A DNA stretch of 6,307 bases from Lachnospiraceae bacterium (lineage in GTDB: Bacteria; Bacillota; Clostridia; Lachnospirales; Lachnospiraceae). Below the pieces are notes generated by a model that was not told the DNA's origin, did not search any database, and worked only from the letters and a program-made list of their open reading frames with translations. Below are positions 4,727 to 6,307 of the stretch, in pieces. Every line of letters begins with the position of its first letter. Within the stretch, counting starts at the first letter, position 1. The stretch spans positions 1-6,307 of the forward strand of contig JAFOYD010000019.1 in the NCBI GenBank assembly GCA_017391545.1, in the 5' to 3' direction. A program made the position numbers and the translations under genes.

Positions 4727-4756
4727 AGTATAGTCTGAAAATTCCATTCTTGTCAA
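4727..4756 (-). promoter_or_regulatory. Strong promoter of the 131-residue protein / lipoprotein operon
   Basis: Reading leftward, a perfect TTGACA (4751-4756) is followed after 18 bases by TATACT (4727-4732, 5 of 6). Transcription would start near 4720, about 45 bases before the ATG. This is the best consensus promoter in the window. Confidence 0.8.
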
Positions 4757-4808
4757 GGTGCTATTATATCTATGAAAAATATGTGAATTTATGGTAACCA
4801 CTTTATTT

Positions 4809-4838
4809 TTCACTTTTTTTGTGATAGATTAATATAAG
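4809..4838 (+). promoter_or_regulatory. Promoter of the trigger-factor-like foldase gene
   Basis: TTCACT (4809-4814, 4 of 6) and TATAAG (4833-4838, 5 of 6) are 18 bases apart. A start near 4845 would leave a leader of about 33 bases. It would also exclude the upstream TTG at 4842 as translation start, supporting the ATG at 4878. It is divergent from the promoter at 4727-4756, about 50 bases away. Confidence 0.5.
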
Positions 4839-4877
4839 GTTTTGATTACCGTAATATCGAAAGGGAAGGTTATAAAA

Positions 4878-6104
4878 ATGGCAAAGGACAAAAACACAAA
4901 TGTGAATGAAAATGCCGAAATCAGCAAGAGTAAGGCAAAACGCGAAGAGCGCAAGAAGGAGGTTGCGAAGGAGAAGCGTCACAAGCTTGCCTCCAGAATC
5001 GTCAGTATCACAATCGTTGCCGCAATCGTGGCAGTGATCGTATTTTTTGCAGGAAAGAGCATTTATCTGACTGCAACCCGCACGAAATCAGACTCTAATC
5101 TCAGTGCCGGACTGACCACAGACGGCAAGATCGACGGTGTGAATGTAAAGGATGCACTCACCCTGGCAGACTATGCAAACATCTCTGTTCCGGAAGACGA
5201 AGTCGCTGCCACAGCAGAGGAAGTTGACGCAGACATCCAGTCCACACTGGAATCACACAAGGAACTCAGCACAGATGCATCACTTGTCATCGCTGACGGT
5301 GATGAAGTCAATATTGATTATGTAGGAACCATCGACGGTGTTGAGTTTGAAGGCGGAAACAGCATCGGCGCAGGCTATGACCTGACAATCGGCTCCGGCT
5401 CATTTGTCGATGATTTCGAGCAGCAGCTCATCGGTCACAAGCCGGGCGAAAATGTTACTGTAGAAGTTACATTCCCTGAAGACTATCAGGGCGAAGATGT
5501 CGCCGGCAAGGATGCAAGCTTTGCAGTTACCATCAATGGTATCAATGTAACACCAGAGCTTACGGATGAATTTGTCGCTGCGAACCTCGCTGATGAAGGT
5601 GTCTCTACAGCAGCTGAGTATCGCGCTTCGGTAGAAGACCGTTTCTACAAGCAGCACCTTGAGGAATATCTCACAAATTACATTGTGGACAACTCCACTG
5701 TAAAATCATATCCTTCTGCATATCTGAAGGCAGTGAAGTCTACCACAAAGTATAATGATGAGTATATGATGCAGTACTACAATCAGATGTTCTCATCCTA
5801 CGGAATGGAATCCTACCAGAATGTATGGGATACAAGAGGAGAGGAAATCAATGATGAGTTCGCTTATGAAAAAGAACTCACAGAACGTGCAAAAGAAACA
5901 GTAAAGAGTGCCCTTGTATATCAGGCAATCTTTGAGGATGCAGGACTCACGATCGACATGGACACTGTCATTGCAGAAATGACAGAAGAAAACGGCGAAG
6001 AATATGTGACCAGCATGAAAGAAATGTACGGCGAAGGCTACATGGCTCAGAACGAAATCAGGACAGCAGTTACCGATTACCTGATGGAAAAGTATCAGAA
6101 ATAG
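4878..6104 (+). CDS. Membrane-anchored FKBP / trigger-factor-like peptidyl-prolyl isomerase
   Basis: The 408-residue product should help fold exported proteins outside the membrane. Residues 1-40 are lysine/glutamate-rich and cytoplasmic, and 41-58 form one membrane helix (IVSITIVAAIVAVIVFFAG). From about 138 to 222 there is an FKBP domain of the trigger-factor type: DEVNIDYVGTIDG, EFEGG, FVDDFEQQLIGHKPGE and TFPEDYQGEDVAGK. Tyr148, Phe157, Phe180 and Tyr203 match the aromatic proline pocket. PELTDEFVAANL (226-237) and the helical rest match the trigger-factor C-terminal chaperone domain. The ribosome-binding N-terminal domain of true trigger factor is absent, replaced by the anchor, so this is not Tig itself. 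The ATG at 4878 has GGGAAGG 8 bases upstream. A TTG at 4842 in frame is less likely. The gene is monocistronic, with its own promoter and terminator. Confidence is high for the architecture. Confidence 0.93.
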   Translation: MAKDKNTNVNENAEISKSKAKREERKKEVAKEKRHKLASRIVSITIVAAIVAVIVFFAGKSIYLTATRTKSDSNLSAGLTTDGKIDGVNVKDALTLADYANISVPEDEVAATAEEVDADIQSTLESHKELSTDASLVIADGDEVNIDYVGTIDGVEFEGGNSIGAGYDLTIGSGSFVDDFEQQLIGHKPGENVTVEVTFPEDYQGEDVAGKDASFAVTINGINVTPELTDEFVAANLADEGVSTAAEYRASVEDRFYKQHLEEYLTNYIVDNSTVKSYPSAYLKAVKSTTKYNDEYMMQYYNQMFSSYGMESYQNVWDTRGEEINDEFAYEKELTERAKETVKSALVYQAIFEDAGLTIDMDTVIAEMTEENGEEYVTSMKEMYGEGYMAQNEIRTAVTDYLMEKYQK

Positions 6105-6130
6105 TCATCATCCTTTATATACCTGGTACC

Positions 6131-6162
6131 AAAAAAGAAGTCTCTGACGAGACTTCTTTTTT
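6131..6162. terminator. Bidirectional terminator between convergent genes
   Basis: GAAGTCTC (6137-6144) pairs with GAGACTTC (6149-6156) over 8 bp with a 4-base TGAC loop. The flanking A6 (6131-6136) and T6 (6157-6162) extend the stem to 14 bp and give a T run in both directions. It serves the foldase gene from the left and the partial gene from the right, whose stop lies two bases beyond it. Confidence 0.93.
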
Positions 6163-6163
6163 A

Positions 6164-6307
6164 CTACCAATCTAAATCAAATGCTGCAAAAGCATCCGTC
6201 TGACCAAAATGTTCCTCTTTGTAGCGGAGCATATATGCCTTAATTTCTGCGCCCACATCCTCAAGATCAAAAAGCAGACTATCAAAGTTATCCTGCGTGA
6301 CACAGCC
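6164..6307 (-). CDS. C-terminal end of an unrecognised protein (cut by window edge)
   Basis: The reverse strand has an open frame from the window edge to a TAG at 6164-6166, giving the last 47 residues of a protein. They read as acidic helix, with FDSLLFDLEDVGAEIKAYML (8-27) then RYKEEHFGQTDAFAAFDLDW to the end. There is no membrane segment or motif that I can place, so the function is unknown. The other two reverse frames are not needed to explain the region, and the placement of the stop right at a bidirectional terminator supports it as a real gene end. It is convergent with the foldase gene. Confidence 0.65.
   Translation of the reverse strand, partial: GCVTQDNFDSLLFDLEDVGAEIKAYMLRYKEEHFGQTDAFAAFDLDW

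Noticed and set aside
4792..4800. TGGTAACCA palindrome between the divergent promoters
   Set aside because: A single 9-base palindrome in AT-rich DNA is expected by chance, and it does not overlap a promoter box.
4842..4877. Upstream TTG start for the foldase gene adding 12 residues
   Set aside because: It lies at or before the expected transcription start, has no ribosome binding site, and the ATG at 4878 has a well-spaced GGGAAGG.

Overview
The window looks like a chromosomal segment of a low-GC Gram-positive bacterium, most likely a clostridial (Lachnospiraceae-type) species. This is inferred from moderate-GC genes separated by very AT-rich spacers, strong AGGTGA-type ribosome binding sites, sigma-A-like promoters, a lipoprotein signal, an HD-GYP protein and a membrane-anchored trigger-factor-like isomerase. 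I see no insertion sequence, integrase, tRNA, rRNA or CRISPR array.

Layout. Positions 1-1845 hold a leftward operon: an alpha/beta hydrolase of the monoacylglycerol-lipase type, then the tRNA adenosine deaminase tadA (8-9 bases apart), then a family 2 glycosyltransferase cut by the window edge. Its promoter carries a perfect dyad between the -35 and -10 boxes. A leftward terminator separates it from a small unrecognised 71-residue gene (2026-2241). Next comes a roughly 550-base divergent intergenic region (2242-2795). Positions 2796-3845 hold a rightward HD-GYP protein whose HD motif has lost its histidine, ending inside its own terminator. Positions 3896-4674 hold a leftward two-gene unit, an unrecognised 131-residue protein translationally coupled to a small lipoprotein. 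Divergent from it, 4878-6104 encodes a membrane-anchored FKBP/trigger-factor-like foldase. A convergent terminator and the C-terminal end of an unknown leftward gene close the window.

The most interesting part is the divergent intergenic region. It contains a GC-richer segment (about 2434-2577) that can fold, best as leftward RNA, into a closed three-way junction. A candidate extended -10 promoter lies immediately upstream. Around it are several TTATGTT/AACATAA-type elements, two of them part of a near-duplicated module of about 25 bases that overlaps this promoter, and a cluster of mutually exclusive small hairpins. Together these suggest an undescribed structured leader or small RNA, possibly with a repeated operator, between the HD-GYP gene and the small gene. 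This is inference from hand folding. Outside this region the genes are mostly recognisable housekeeping or envelope functions.
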